Origin: Craterostigma plantagineum
Taxonomy: Eukaryota > Streptophyta > Magnoliopsida > Lamiales > Linderniaceae
Reading direction: 5' to 3'
Assembly (NCBI GenBank): GCA_027422505.1
Contig: JAPQWV010000764.1
Coordinates: 1 to 64,000 of the forward strand
Length of the DNA: 64,000 nucleotides
Part shown: positions 47,414-59,883 of the stretch, in pieces
How positions within the stretch are numbered: the first letter of the stretch is position 1
Layout: each line of letters opens with the position of its first letter
Notes under the pieces: generated by a model
Told to the model about the DNA's origin: nothing
Databases searched by the model: none
Seen by the model: only the letters and a program-made list of their open reading frames with translations
Position numbers and translations under genes: made by a program

Positions 47414-50258
47414 CTAAGCTGCAGTCCTCCATTGCATCTCAATCTGAATCCTTCCATTCTTCGAGTCGATAAGATGATACCTTTCATTGATCCTCTTATT
47501 GCTCACGACGTCGGAAAGCTGCACGTCAACATAGCCCAACGCCTCCTACGAAAAAACGAACAAAACAACACGTTTGAAAAACAGCAACGCAAGAATATCT
47601 CATCAAGACAAAAGTCCATACCTTTGCATGCAAGAGATTCATTCTTTTCGAAGTACTAATAACCTCGACATGAACCCTATCGTTAGTCGGCGGCTCGTCG
47701 AGCGTGAACTGAAACTCCTCTTCCCACCTCGGGTCTCTATTCTTCTTCACAGTCTGCAAAAAGGAAAGGTCAGCTACACTTACGCTTATACGCCCCTTTG
47801 TAATACGATCCTCCTATTCGCATTCTATTACAATGAAGTACTTACCTTAGTTCTCTTCTCCTCTCCGCGGAAGAGCAAGCGAACGGAAGGATTCGTATGG
47901 TTCTTTCCTTCCAAGTCCTGAGCTTCGTGCACTATAATAACAAGCAAACCGCCGCCAGCTGGCGTTCCCTCGGGAGCTGTCTGAACAGCGTTCGATTCCT
48001 CGACGTTGGTCGGAACATCGTCGTCCTTGAACGGTTTGTAGTTAACTTCGAGTACGATTTGTCCCCGCGATTTTTCGTTCTGGGCATCTTCTGGGTTGAG
48101 ATTCTTTAACAGGTCGAGGGTGAGAATCTTGGGCTCTTCGGGCGTTAACTCGTGTAAGGAAACTGCATTTACTCCCATCTTATCGTGGTTCCCGACCTAA
48201 AACAATTGAAGCATGGGCAAGTCAGAGATCGCTTGTTAGAAATATAACATATAAAATTAAAAAAAGAAATGATACGTTTTCTTCGAGATTAAGCTTTAGG
48301 TAAAGTGGTCATTCAATATGATATCAGAGCTCAGATACGAAAGAGATATTAGGTAAGAATCCACACGTTTCATCAAGTTTAACTTTAAGCTTTTAGGTGA
48401 AAGTGGTCATTCAGCAGTGCTGAGACTGAAATGATTTTGGGATGGGATGAAAAATTTGATGCTTCTTACTTACTTGTTCCCAGTCGAAGACGGAGATGTC
48501 CAAGACTTGAGTTTGAGGGTCCTTTACGACGAAGCTGAAGTCTTCGTTCCACTCGGGGTTTAAGTTCTTGTGCTTCACGGTGGTTTTCTTGGAGGGGAGC
48601 TTCTCTTCGGTGAGCTTGAGCTTTACGTAAGGGTCAGAAGCGCCCAAGAGGTCCTTTTTCTTTAGCTTCGTCGCCCTTACGACCTTAACGTTGAGAATCC
48701 CGACGGGCTTCTTCATCGCCCTGCGAGAATTTAATAGGCGGGATTTCGTCGTACGCTTCTAATATCGCCCGAAAAGTCGAGAAAGATTAGAAAAAGAAAA
48801 AACTTACTTGGCAGGATCCATTATCTGAACCTCGAGCCTCTTAGGCCACAGATACATGTTCGCAACTTGATCTTTGATGATCTCCTAAAAACAAAGCCGA
48901 ATAACAACGAATCAGCGAAGGCTCTCAACTCTCGAGTTCTTACACGAAAATGGTCTGAAGAGATTACAGTGTTAGGGTGCGAACGAACCTGTACGAATTT
49001 GTAAGCGCCGGGAATGGACATGGCATCGGCGCCTAAGAGCTTCAGGCCAAAATCGACGTGTGGCTTCTCCATGAGGGAGACGTGTATGTTTGCGAAGCAA
49101 GGGAAGCTTGGAACCAGCGGCTTCAAAGTGATTCGAGGAAGAGCGAATACTTGCAAATCGAGCACCTAAAAATAATCACCGAAGCATTTCAGAGATGAAC
49201 ATAGTTCACTTACAGAGTAAGACATGATGCGAAGGTTCTTACCTGAACCGTAGCTTTCAAGCCAAATGCCTTAACAGCGACGAGGACGTTAGGATTAGCA
49301 GCCCACTTCAACCCGAGCTCCATGATCAGTTCCTTCTCCTCAGTGTTGTATACTTTCATTCCTATATATTGCGTTGAAAATCGATCGATGCGTTTGTATA
49401 TAAATATATGCATATATATAGCACAAGTGCTTAACAAACCTTGAAAAGTCGGGGGTAACGAGCCCAAAGTGAGAGTCTCGAACTCAACTGCGTCGATTTT
49501 GTACTTTGGGATCTGCTCAGCGATGATGGGCTCTGCTATCTTCTTCGCCATCTTGCATATTGCCTGGAAAGTTCAGTTAGTATCGTAAGAATCAGGCAAG
49601 AACTGAGTACGTAGAAAGCATATCAGAAGCATATTACCTTGTCTAAATAAGGCCACATGTACTCGATGAACTTGTTCAGCCAATCGATCTGCGGAGAAGT
49701 ATTTAGTAAACACGACGTTTAGTCGGTCGATGGACAATTTAGAAAGCCATCAATTCGAAAGCTTACTTACCCTGTCAAAATCTGGATTTTTAATCCAAAC
49801 TGGTATTTCTGGTAAAAGATGTTGGAGGCTATCTGAATCGTGCTCGGCGAGGGGTCGAATTTTCGGGTCCTGGCGAAGGCAGAAAGTCACTTTATCACAA
49901 ATCAAAGATTGATATTGACGAAACAGACATACACTCTTTTGAAATTTGTCCAGAATATTGCTGTCAAGATGGCTTTCAGCGACAGTTTTTCGAAGAAATA
50001 CCACTCAAATATAACAGGGATTCAAGATCAAGATATGTATAACCAAAGCATAGAGCCATTCAAGCCATGCCTGGTTACAATAACGCAGACGAACAAACTC
50101 ACGATTATAACAAAAATTCAGCAAAATTGTAGAAGAAAGGGGCTTACCTCAACATCACTGGGTTGACTATAGATGAAAATAAAATATCCGATCACAAGAC
50201 CAAGGACAGCCCCAAAACCGAACCCGAAAAGACCCATAACCGAGCTTATAATCCCCAT
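47414..50258 (-). CDS. SYT2: Plant synaptotagmin (SYT2-like): TM + SMP + C2A + C2B
   Basis: Eleven exons: 50148-50258, 49771-49869, 49638-49688, 49440-49563, 49243-49361, 48989-49165, 48808-48884, 48474-48720, 47846-48196, 47622-47753, 47414-47545; total 539 aa, the normal SYT length. The start MGIISSVMGLFGFGFG opens an N-terminal membrane anchor (about residues 1-32). An SMP lipid-transfer domain follows (about 65-245; AEQIPKYKIDAVEFETLTLG, ITLKPLVPSFPCFANIHVSL). C2A (about 262-360) retains acidic loop residues (KKKDLLGASDPYVKL, FDWEQVGNHDKMG). C2B (about 415-500) has HTNPSVRL in place of a Ca2+-binding DP loop, so calcium binding there is doubtful. Family role: tethers endoplasmic reticulum, or Golgi in the case of SYT2, to the plasma membrane, with roles in stress tolerance and viral movement. 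The assignment to SYT2 rather than SYT1 rests on the N-terminus and gene order. Confidence 0.93.
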
Positions 50259-51409
50259 GATTTTAAATTTCGAAAATGGGAAGCTAAGCACAGCCCAGAA
50301 ATTATCAATCAAGAAAATCTCGAAAAGGAGAGGGGGTTCCTAAAATTCACAGGACAAAAGGCTTATGCATAGCGTTAAGGAAAAGGGGTAATCTGATCTA
50401 CCCAGAAAGCACAACATTTTTCCTGAGGAAACGAAACAGAAAGAGATTCCAAGAAAAGAATCAGAAGTTAACAAAAATGACAGTTAACAGAAGTGTGAGT
50501 GTGAGTCACGAGCTCAACAGACATCAAACATGCTATTTCTCTCTCAACCCTTAAAGACTGTCATAAAAGAGAGACATAAATGCTCAAAGGCTGGCCATGG
50601 CATGTTGTGATCCACACATAACGGCCTTTCTTTTCGTGTGTGTGCTCAAGCGCGAGTAACGTAACGGCCGATTTGGCTTTGCATGTCGGTAAACAAGGAG
50701 AGTATAACGTACGTATCAATTGTTTCAATTACTCGTCGATAATGGCAAAAGATCAGTTTTTTGATTCTATTATTGGATGAGGTTGGCGTTGGCCCCTGAG
50801 GAATCAATAACATTGCTTACTCGAGATTTCTTTGCGATAAAAAAGGGACTAATCCCATGTCATTATTCATTACATGAATGAATATGGCCCATTTCATTAT
50901 ACAGAAGAAAGAGACTTGTAATGTAGATCCCACCATTACAGAAACATGAAGTGGTCCACGAATGTGATGTCCTCACAAACACAGCCAAAATCTCAACTTC
51001 ATTCGTAATGACGCTCGTTTCAAGATATTTATCAAACAGTCGGTCTCATAATTCAGAAATCACTTTTAAGGAAATATATTACAAGTACGTCGATTGGGTT
51101 AAATAGGCCACAAACATATGGCCTACAAAACATAGAAAAAAAAAAACATCTTCGGTAAGCAAAGAATTCTTCGTTCCTTTCACATTACAAATAAGAAATG
51201 GAAATCTAGTATCAGAATCTGCCTCAGATATACCAAAATTGCCGAGACTCCCAAGCAACTCCTCCACCTTCTGTCTTTCATGTACAAAACCTCTCCCAAA
51301 ATCGATTGCATCAACGTCGCCAAGGGCCATAATGTGTAGATGATTGCTCCATCAAAACGAGCAGTATGCCAATATCTCCCACGTTGAGATTTTTCTTTCT
51401 CTGTAGGAT
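50259..51409. other. SYT promoter/leader and 3' flank of the next gene
   Basis: 5' leader and promoter of the synaptotagmin (CT/AG-rich near 50450-50580), then AT-rich DNA. The right end is the 3' UTR region of the minus-strand gene that stops at 51410. No other gene supported. Confidence 0.45.
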
Positions 51410-53040
51410 TCAGAAGGGGACCGTAAATGGCAATGCATATATGTCGACTTCTGGCAAGTACTGAGCACGAGGCTGCAATAACGAGCTCGAGCAGGCCATT
51501 ATGTGATCGTTTCCACATCTCTGGGCCGTCACAGATGTTTCTCCGTTCTGTTTCTTGCCACCGGTGAAGAGCCAATCAAGATCCTCCTCCAGGTAACAAT
51601 CTTGATTCAACTTAGTGGGAGGACTCAAGTTCTCAATAAGCTTTGCATACAGTAACTGCTCCCTCTGCACAGCTGTTATGACAGTTGATGATTTTGGAAC
51701 AGAAGTTGGCGGTTTCGGTTTCATAACAGGTGCTGCGGCAACAGCCTCATGGTTTCGAGATGTCAGGGAAGAATGCCCTCTCTTAATGTCCGATGTGCTG
51801 CAAACATTCTCTCTTGATTCTCTGGCACGGTTATAGTTATCCACCTCAACCACTTTAATTTTGGAGCAAGGCTGTAGTTCTATTCGATCATTCACGAGTG
51901 TAGAGCTAGGCTCAACCTGCTTCTTTGGTTGGAGCTTTATACGGACGATCTTACCTGTGAATGCAATAGGATGAGTAAAGAGCAAAAAGCAGTGTAGGCA
52001 CTCTAAACTAAGTGAGATAATCTAACCACGAGGGCGAGAAACATCTTCAGGTGGTGATTCCCTCTTCCTCTTCTTACTATTCTCTGTACTGTCGGAAGAC
52101 GTGCTCGGGATGAGCAAACAAACAGGCCTGTTGTGCTCCTCAGTGAGACTGCTCTTTTCTAAAAGTTCCTTATCGACCTCTTCAGCCTTGGGGGCAAACT
52201 TCTTGTCGAAAAAGGGTTTGCCATCAGACCGAACACAGGCACTCACTGGTTTGGCTAGCTTGATATGCATCTTGTCTTCGCTATGAATTCTTTTACTCTT
52301 TTCATTCTTTCTCTCTTTTTTCTGCCTTCTCTCTTCCTTTTTCCTTCCATCCTTTGTTTTCTCAGTTCCAGTTTGGAGCTTTATAGCACCAGATAATAGT
52401 TTTAGATTTTTTACTCCAAAAAAGAGCACATACAAAATGGCCCATGAATTGAACAGAGCCCCATCGTGACGTATTAATGGCCATTACCACAACGAAGTCA
52501 GACAGATTATTTCCAACTAAACAATGACCCAATGTCCACTACATGATGAAAAATAACTCTTTTTGCTAAACAGGGAAAACACAGTTATCGTCCACAAGCT
52601 TATTTAAGAAAATAAGTGTTGGAAATTTTTTAGTGGAGACTACAATTGGTCCTTTGAGATATTTAACAAAAATAAATGTTCGAAACTATAAAACGCGCGT
52701 TCTTGAAAATTTGTCAAATCTTGAAAGTTCAACAAATCCCAGACTCAATTCCCATTCCCAAGTAACCCTAGCACCCAGCTCAATTCGAAACTCAAATTTA
52801 ACTCAGGAGCCAACAGATCCATGTTACTACACTAGACCGCAAAATCCATAATCGGTCCTCAACATTCCCTTAAGATGTGCAATCAAACACAAAAAAACCC
52901 CACCAAAATCGGCACCGATGGGGATTCATGTTCAACATAAACCAAGGTTTTAAACAAACCTTAATCGATTTGACCGAACCCTCTTCGCTTGATCTACGAA
53001 GCGCATAACCGAGCGGTGGGTATGGATAGCACCGAGACAT
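51410..53040 (-). CDS. Plant-specific basic nuclear-type protein (At1g20100/At1g75860-like), unknown function
   Basis: Three exons: 52960-53040, 52027-52378, 51410-51954; total 325 aa. Exon 1 encodes MSRCYPYPPLGYALRRSSEE, a start shared by a plant family whose members begin with MSRCFPFPPPGY-like sequence. Exon 2 is strongly basic and helical (DGRKKEERRQKKERKNEKSK, a likely nuclear signal) and later KKRKRE. Exon 3 carries VIRI-like KIVRIKLQPKK, then a conserved-looking end block with AVQREQLLYAKLIENL, EEDLDWLF and a C-terminus ending DIYALPFTVPF. Databases, as I recall, call such proteins DNA ligase-like, but no nucleotidyltransferase motif (KxDG) is present, so that name should not be taken as function. 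The upstream part of the exon 2 open frame (52379-52435) is taken as intron; the acceptor ataaag is weak. Confidence 0.75.
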
Positions 53041-53646
53041 CCTCTCGATTGAATCGAAAAACTAGATTTTTTAGTTTTATTTTTCCCCTAGAAACCACAA
53101 AATCCGAACGACTAGACGAAGCAAATGTCTCAGCTTCGATTGACAAATTGAAATTGGTACGCTCGACGTTTGATTCAGGATAACTTTCGGAACCAAGGGT
53201 TTGTAAATTTCGGCAGACGCGTACCCAATATAGAGAGAAGAAATCAGATGTGAAACTTTTTAGGGCTGGGGCGATATTTATAGAGAAGGTGCGGCCGACT
53301 TTAACTCGGCTTTAATTTGTATGTTTGGTCCCTTTTATTATTGGTATTCACGATCTACCCCTCTTTCCTAGCAATATTAGAATATAAAGGACAGATCTCG
53401 AGTGGAATCATCTGAAATAAGATTTATAGAACGAGCACTAGTTTTTTGTCTATGAAACAACAAGACTGGTATCCATACTTTCTAAAACAATAAGGGTTGA
53501 TTTATAATTATCTTGTCAGTCAGGGACTTTATTGCATGTGAAGGGGCCAAACAAACACCAAAGGCCCAATTCCGTGAAGAAAACACAAGCAAAAAATTTG
53601 GTCGTATCTTTCTCTCTCTATCAGCTAAAATCTGAGCTAGGAAACG
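53041..53646. other. Bidirectional intergenic region between the unknown gene and SKP1
   Basis: Divergent promoter region of about 600 bp between two start codons. Leader of the minus-strand gene to about 53280, then the SKP1 promoter with a CT-rich leader (CTTTCTCTCTCTATC, about 53608-53622). No gene supported inside. Confidence 0.5.
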
Positions 53647-54338
53647 ATGTCGTCTTCGGCGGCGGAGAACGGTAACAGCGACAAGAAAGTAATCCTCCGT
53701 AGCTGGGACGGAGAAGTTTTCGAAGTCGAAGAAGCCGTCGCTTTGGAGTCTCAGACGATCAAACACATGATCGAAGATGACTGCGCTGACAGCGTCATTC
53801 CCATACCGAACGTGAACGGGAAAATCCTTGCCAGAGTCATCGAGTACTGCAAGCGACACGTCGACGCTCGAGCCTCGGCGGCGAAGGCAGTCTCCGGTGA
53901 CGGAGACAAGGTCTCAGGGGCGGATGAAGATCTGAAGGCTTTCGATGCCGACTTCGTGAAAGTTGATCAGGCCACTCTGTTTGAGCTGATTTTGGTACTG
54001 ATGTTTTTCTTTTGATTGCCGTTCGTAGCAGCTGCTATTTGCGAGATTTATTTTGGAATCGTTTGATAGCTTAAGTCATCTAGAAAAGCAGAGGCACACA
54101 CTCTAATCGTGATTCTTGGATAGAAATTGGGATATTGATATAATTTCCACCATGTCATCTTCAGGCTGCTAACTACCTGAATATCAAGAGCTTGCTAGAC
54201 CTCACTTGTCAGGCTGTGGCTGACATGATCAAGGGGAAAACTCCAGAGGAGATTCGTAAGACATTCAATATAAAGAACGACTTCACAGCTGAAGAGGAAG
54301 AGGAAGTTCGAAGGGAGAACCAGTGGGCGTTTGAATAG
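53647..54338 (+). CDS. SKP1: SKP1 (ASK-type), SCF ubiquitin ligase adaptor
   Basis: Two exons, 53647-53994 and 54165-54338, phase 0 intron; 173 aa. The BTB/POZ-like N-terminal fold is [19 protein letters not shown] and the [10 protein letters not shown] segment with [21 protein letters not shown]. The C-terminal helices carry [19 protein letters not shown] and [20 protein letters not shown], ending ENQWAFE, the conserved F-box-binding end with the WAFE terminus. Role: links CUL1 to F-box proteins in SCF E3 ligases in nucleus and cytosol. The acidic-loop insert (about residues 75-100, [20 protein letters not shown]) is of ordinary length for ASK1/ASK2-type proteins. The intron at the usual plant SKP1 position supports a functional gene. 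Confidence 0.96.
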
Positions 54339-54727
54339 AATAATCTGCTTATTTATCCTACTACTGCTTGAAAGTGTTTAGCCACAATAGTTTCTCTTCT
54401 CTAGTGTTTTGGAGACTGATTTTCTGTATTTTCGTTTTCTGTATCACATGCTCTTTTTCACTAATTAAGGGCACTGCGTAGTCTCACAAACATCAGCGAT
54501 ATTTGTTTTGCTAAAATTGAGACATGACCTGAAAATGAGGTATGAAAGCTTGCATGCAAATGTTGTTCTTTGGCAAAGTGAAACAGGTTGCTGAGAATAA
54601 CCTGAAGTGATAGGTGTGGAGGAAAATGATGATCTGATCTTTACTTATAATTGGTGAGTATTTCTTTATTTGTATTATTTCTGCTATCAAGTTACATCAC
54701 AGCATAGTTCTTTTATCAGCAATCATT
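54339..54727. other. Convergent 3' regions of SKP1 and subtilase
   Basis: About 390 bp of 3'-UTR-like T-rich DNA on the left and the 3' flank of the minus-strand subtilase on the right. Nothing else recognised. Confidence 0.5.
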
Positions 54728-57700
54728 CTACTCCTCCATGCTTACAACGAAAGGACTACGGACTTTATAATTCTTATAAGACCATGTAATTGACCCGAAT
54801 AAGTCCACTGGTGAGGCCTTGTTTACTGTGAATATCACCTTAAAGCTCAGTTTCTTGACTCCACTTGTGAACTGCAGTTTATCTGGAACCACTTTGACAT
54901 CGATTTCGGTAGGCTTCTCCACCGTGGCAGTGTACACTGAATTTTCCTCCCCGACATTGGTCACTGTTCTTAACACTGTCCTGCTCTCCTTCTCTTTCAA
55001 ATTTGAAATGGCTATGGAAGGGTAGTTCATGTTAGATATTGCATCGAGGCTTGGTTCATCTGGGCATGAAAAATTTCTAGGAAGATCTGTAGCAATATTT
55101 TTAATATTCTCTATGCTGTATCCAAGATTGCATAGAAAGTTATAGTATTCCGTTATTTCTGTCTCATAAACAAGCCCTGGCTGCAGCGGTTCTGATAAGC
55201 TTATCTCGCCAGCTCCGATGTCATATGCGTTGGCGATCGATCCATCGAGCCTCGTGATTGGACCATTTTTGTTGTATGTACTGACAGCTGTGTAAGATGA
55301 GATCAAGAATTATCTTGTCATTACACGTATGAGCAAAAAAACATGAAATATTATGTGCTTGGCTTGTGATTATATGTGTATAAACCTGTTGTCATTATAG
55401 CTGATCTGATCGCTGAAGGAGACCACATGGGGTGTTTTGCTTTGACTGTCGCAACCAGCCCAGAAACGTGCGGGCAGGACATGGATGTGCCCGAGATTAT
55501 GGCAAAACGAGGCCGTTCTTGTCCAGGCAGTGCCTCATAGTCGTTGTTTGTGGTCCAAGCTGCTAGAATTCCAACGCCTGGTGCTGTGATATCAGGCTAC
55601 AGAAACCAAGATTCTTAATGCTCTTTCGCGCCCATGCTGTAAGATTTTAAGCCTTAACCAGTTGTTCAATCCTTAAAAAAAATTTACCTTGAGAAGGTTC
55701 GTAATGCCCTCTATAGGACCGCTCGAAGAAAAGAAGGCCACCACTGGAGCAGGTTTTGAGTTCATCACCGTTGCAGTTGGTAGAATCGTCCCAACAGGTT
55801 TGCTTCATATATAAAAATCAGTCAAGTTGCTGTACTGCACTTGTATGTAACATGTCTTTTATCTTTTAATCTATTTCAAGTGAATTGGATCTTAGTTTAC
55901 CTAGTTGAGTTGATGTACGAGAGAATTTCAGCAGCATCTTTTTTGCGGATCGCAGCAATTGGTCTATCTTTATAATTAAATGGCACTTGCCACTCCCAAT
56001 CGCTGATTATGACCATGCCAATCAGTCCTTGTCTTTTCAGTTTGTCGAACAAGTCTGTGAGCTCGACTTGAAATTGTTGATCGCACACTATGATTTTCCC
56101 CTTCAACTTGCTGTAATCTAACGAACCAGGGAGGCACTCTCTGAAAAACAGGGCAGCCATTCGATTCCAAAATTTCAAAATTTCTGGAGAGAAAAAGGGG
56201 AGACAGTAAAGTAAGTTTCGAGCTTATCAATTCCTTACCTTGCTTCTTCATCACTGACCCCACTCGAATTGGATTTCGCAGACAGTCCATCGATCATGGG
56301 ATACACTGGTGACTTGCCGAGTTTCGAGAAGTTTATACCTCCTCCCTATCAAAGGTACCATACTTACTTCACTCAACCCTTCAAAAAAAAAATCATTTTT
56401 ATCTCCCTTGTTTACATTAATCATTTACCTTAATCACCTTCTTCCCGCCCAACGCAACTCTAGCCTCGAGGAAGCGATCGATGGTGGTGGCCCCCACAGT
56501 CACAATCCAAGGGGCTGCATTCTCGACAGTCCCGGGGACCACTCCGCTGTTTCCCGCCGAGCAAATTACGGTAATGCCCTTCTCGACCGCATGGAACGCC
56601 CCGATGGCAATGGGGTCCTCGTCGAACGGAGCCATCCTTCCCCCAATGGAAATAGACATGACATTGACTCCGTCCCCTATCGCGTCGTCCATTGCTTTGA
56701 GGATCGCCGAAGAATCGCAGCTTTCTATCACACAAACTCTGTACGATGCAATCCTCGATTTCTGCGAGCCTCCCTTCGCCAGCCCTTTGGCTAATCCGTA
56801 GTATGAAGCATCAGCGACTTGTGCTCCCGCCGCCGTAGATGCCACGTGCGTGCCGTGGCCTGCCTCGTCTATCGGCGTGTCGGAGACTATGGGATAATAC
56901 CTTGCTCCAATCAATTTCCTGGGCCATTTAAAAAAAGATTACGAGTTGATGTGATTTGAAATTATATGCTTGCATGATTTTAATGTCTTGCCTGTTGCAG
57001 TTTGAGGCGTTGAAGTTTCTTCCTTCCATGCACGTACCTTTCCATCGGGACGGGACTGGGCCCAGTCCCTTATCGTCGAAGCTAGCTGACTCAGGTGCAA
57101 TACCTGAGAAAAGTTCAGGTTCAGAATCTCAATGTAAGTAACTAAAACGCGGATTTCTTTAGGACTGATGTTTTGAGATGAGTTTTTTTTTTTTTTTTTT
57201 TTTGAATTCTTTACCCGAATCTATGATTGCGATGATCGTATCAGATACACCGTCTGAGGAATCAGAAGACGAGTCAGTTGTGGGACGTGGTGTGGAATTG
57301 ATCGGCCGAATTCTCTGAGACTCCAAGAAATCCCACGAGTGAGTTGTGTGAAGTTTGTAAGCTCTATCACGGAATACAGATACAACTCCAGGCATTTTGG
57401 CTATTGATTTCGCCTCTTCTTCAGTTAGACGAGCAGCGAAGCCAGCGAAGCCATTCGTGTAGGTATACAACACCGAATCTTTTTTCCTGAGAAACAACAC
57501 GAGAAAAGATTCCTTAATCTTTCTTGCTTTATCAGAAGAGATTGAAATGTTTTTCCTTCCTACGAAACCTTTCAGTCAAAGAAGCCATCAGCTGAACATT
57601 GCGGTTCTTCGAGGATCCCATGTAGACAATGTAGACTTCGTTGCTTTGCGAATTTGCCGCAGTATCGGCCTCTCCGAGAAGTAACAATGTAAGTAGAACG

Positions 57701-57732
57701 CAAGAACTCACTAAAGCTTTGAGATTACACAT
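54728..57732 (-). CDS. SBT5.2: Subtilisin-like serine protease, SBT5 type (At1g20150/At1g20160-like)
   Basis: Nine exons: 57569-57732, 57215-57486, 56992-57103, 56429-56918, 56239-56345, 55901-56140, 55688-55802, 55386-55596, 54728-55287; total 756 aa, normal for plant subtilases. A signal peptide ([20 protein letters not shown]) precedes the inhibitor I9 prodomain (VYIVYMGSS to [10 protein letters not shown]). The catalytic residues are visible: Asp in [13 protein letters not shown], His in GHGTHVAST, the oxyanion Asn in CSAGNSG and Ser in [14 protein letters not shown] domain lies between ([13 protein letters not shown]) and a fibronectin-III-like end follows ([18 protein letters not shown]). 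Secreted to the apoplast; SBT5.2 (CRSP) cleaves the EPF2 propeptide in stomatal CO2 response and has defence roles. The third intron has a GC donor. A TATA box lies at 57821-57831. Confidence 0.93.
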
Positions 57733-57820
57733 GGTTGGTAATTCTGTATTGTGTTTTTTTTTTCAATCTTGTTACACTTCTATATGTATTGCTGATGAGC
57801 TGAGCTGATGAAGTGAAGCC

Positions 57821-57831
57821 CCTTTATATAG
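57821..57831 (-). promoter_or_regulatory. TATA box of the subtilase gene
   Basis: CTATATAAAGG on the minus strand, about 90 bp upstream of the start codon at 57732. Strong match at the expected distance. Confidence 0.65.
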
Positions 57832-58134
57832 AAGATCATCCTATCATACATGATAATGCATTTTTACGTGTTCCCATTGTGATGTGATTATTTAATCCAT
57901 ATTGCATTGTATATGGAACCTATAAAGCGAGCTCTGATATGGTTACGTATCATTTAGGTTTTTGCTTAATCCCTAATTATCGGATACGAAACTGAGATTA
58001 ATGTCAAATGTGTCACTAATCAGTTGTCTCCCTTATTCGAGTATCAAAATCAGTGGGAATGTTATGAATCATCTAAGATTTCTTGATTTCTTGCAGTCAG
58101 TTGTATTTGGACCAAATGATACAAGGAATTTATA

Positions 58135-58187
<53 letters not shown>

Positions 58188-59801
58188 GAGATTCGTGAGT
58201 TCTAACCACTATGATTCTCAAAATTTATCGTAATTGGAAAAAGGAAATCTGTTATTGTGATTTTCCTTGGACAGAGTTATGATGAAATTATTAAATCATG
58301 GTCGTTATCATAAATAATCATGAGAACACAATCCAAACGTGCAGTTTTACACAACGTTCCAATAGTGCTATTCTATTTGTAAAACAATATCCAAGGCTAT
58401 AGAGCAAATTAATATATCACTAAAGGAAATACGGTTGATTTTTGGAAACTGGAATCTGCATATTTCACTCCAGTGAGGCACTGAAGGAAAATACTTTTGA
58501 ATAACGACTCGAAGATAATTACGAAGACACGTTATGAAATAACTATTTGATAATTAAGTAGTATATTCAATAAATTCCATTGTTTTGAGTAATTATATAA
58601 ATCAAGTCATTCGAAAATAGATTTGGGTTATTTTGGTTTATGTCCTTGGAAATAAATATAAAATAAAATTCTACAAGGTTAGTGAGCCAGAGAATAAGTG
58701 GGTCCATTTAATTGGATTTCATACCCAATATTTTTAAAATATTTCACTGGGGTCCTTTTAGTTTATTATTTTCAATTTTAGTCATAATATTATTTTCCAG
58801 TCTAATTACTAATAATTTTTTAGTGGGGTCCATGCAACTGGATCTACTCTAGCTTCTGACAAGGTACTTTTGAAGAATCAACTTGTATTGATGAATGATG
58901 ATGGAGGAAATTCACATTATACTTGGTGTTAGGACTCACCTTATTATAAACTTCCAAACATTAAATCCACTATTTTTCTTTATTTTTTAAATAAATTAAA
59001 ATATCATCTATGTCTTATATATTATTTAACATAGATTATGTATGACAAGAGAAAGGGTGACAAGTATCGTTTTACAATGAGGTACATTTAGGCCCTAACT
59101 TTCCAATTCCACACGACAGAAAGCTAACTATAGTCATAGAGGTTTATGTTTATGAGCGAGGATTCTTCCTTAACTTCAAATGTTTCCGTATTTGAGATAA
59201 ATATTTATTTACAAGGTGATATGTTGGTGTCGTACACAAAAGTTGCCAACGTAAGAACCTTCTTCCATGCACATGCAACGCTCAAAGACTCGAAATAACG
59301 TCTTAATATCCAATCCCAAAAATAAATCATTCGGTATATATATAAACCTAATTTTCACTTATATTTATCACGCCGCGCTGTCGCTATGAAAAAGCCCGTA
59401 ATGTGCCGAGCGACACGCGGCGAAATAATAAACGTTACGTAAGCCCCAAGGTAAAAATTAAAACTTTTTCCATTTCGAAAATTGCCCCAAAGTATATGTA
59501 AAAAAACGTCGATTAGATAAGGCTTAGAACTTACCAAAGGCCCTTTATTCGAACGACCCTTATTACGCATATGGAAATTTCGTGTTGTCTCATTAAGAAC
59601 CTTATCTCCATTAATTACGGACAGCGAGGCTTCTTAAATTACGCACGTGGGAAAAATAGAAGCGTACGCCCAACGCCTCAGTTTTATTTTTCTTTACAGC
59701 GATGAATTTAGTCGTAATAGGGACAAAGTGAACGGTGGCGTAATTATATTAATTCCAGATAGGTTATTACCTATCTTCGAGTCACAGGTCGAACATTTTG
59801 C
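57832..59801. other. Intergenic region between divergent subtilase and UPF0496 genes
   Basis: About 2 kb, mainly AT-rich, with an AAT microsatellite (58135-58186). The segment at about 59360-59700 is richer in CG dinucleotides (CACGCCGCGCTGTCGC, ACACGCGGCG, GCACGTGGG) and may hold promoter elements of the UPF0496 gene. No gene supported. Confidence 0.45.
58135..58186. repeat. (AAT)17 microsatellite
   Basis: Uninterrupted AAT/TAA trinucleotide run of about 52 bp; length suggests it is likely to vary between individuals. Confidence 0.95.
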
Positions 59802-59811
59802 GTATATATAC
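59802..59811 (+). promoter_or_regulatory. TATA box of the UPF0496 gene
   Basis: GTATATATAC, about 75 bp upstream of the first ATG at 59884. Confidence 0.55.
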
Positions 59812-59883
59812 GAGGCTTCGTAAGAGAAATTGTATCTCAAATCTCATCATTCGCTAGATTAATTCGCTCCTACAACCTAAGTT

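Noticed and set aside
57004..57037. GT donor AAAG|gtacgtgc in the subtilase
   Set aside because: Using it would remove conserved residues GTCMEGRNF and break the phase with the next exon; the downstream GC donor fits.
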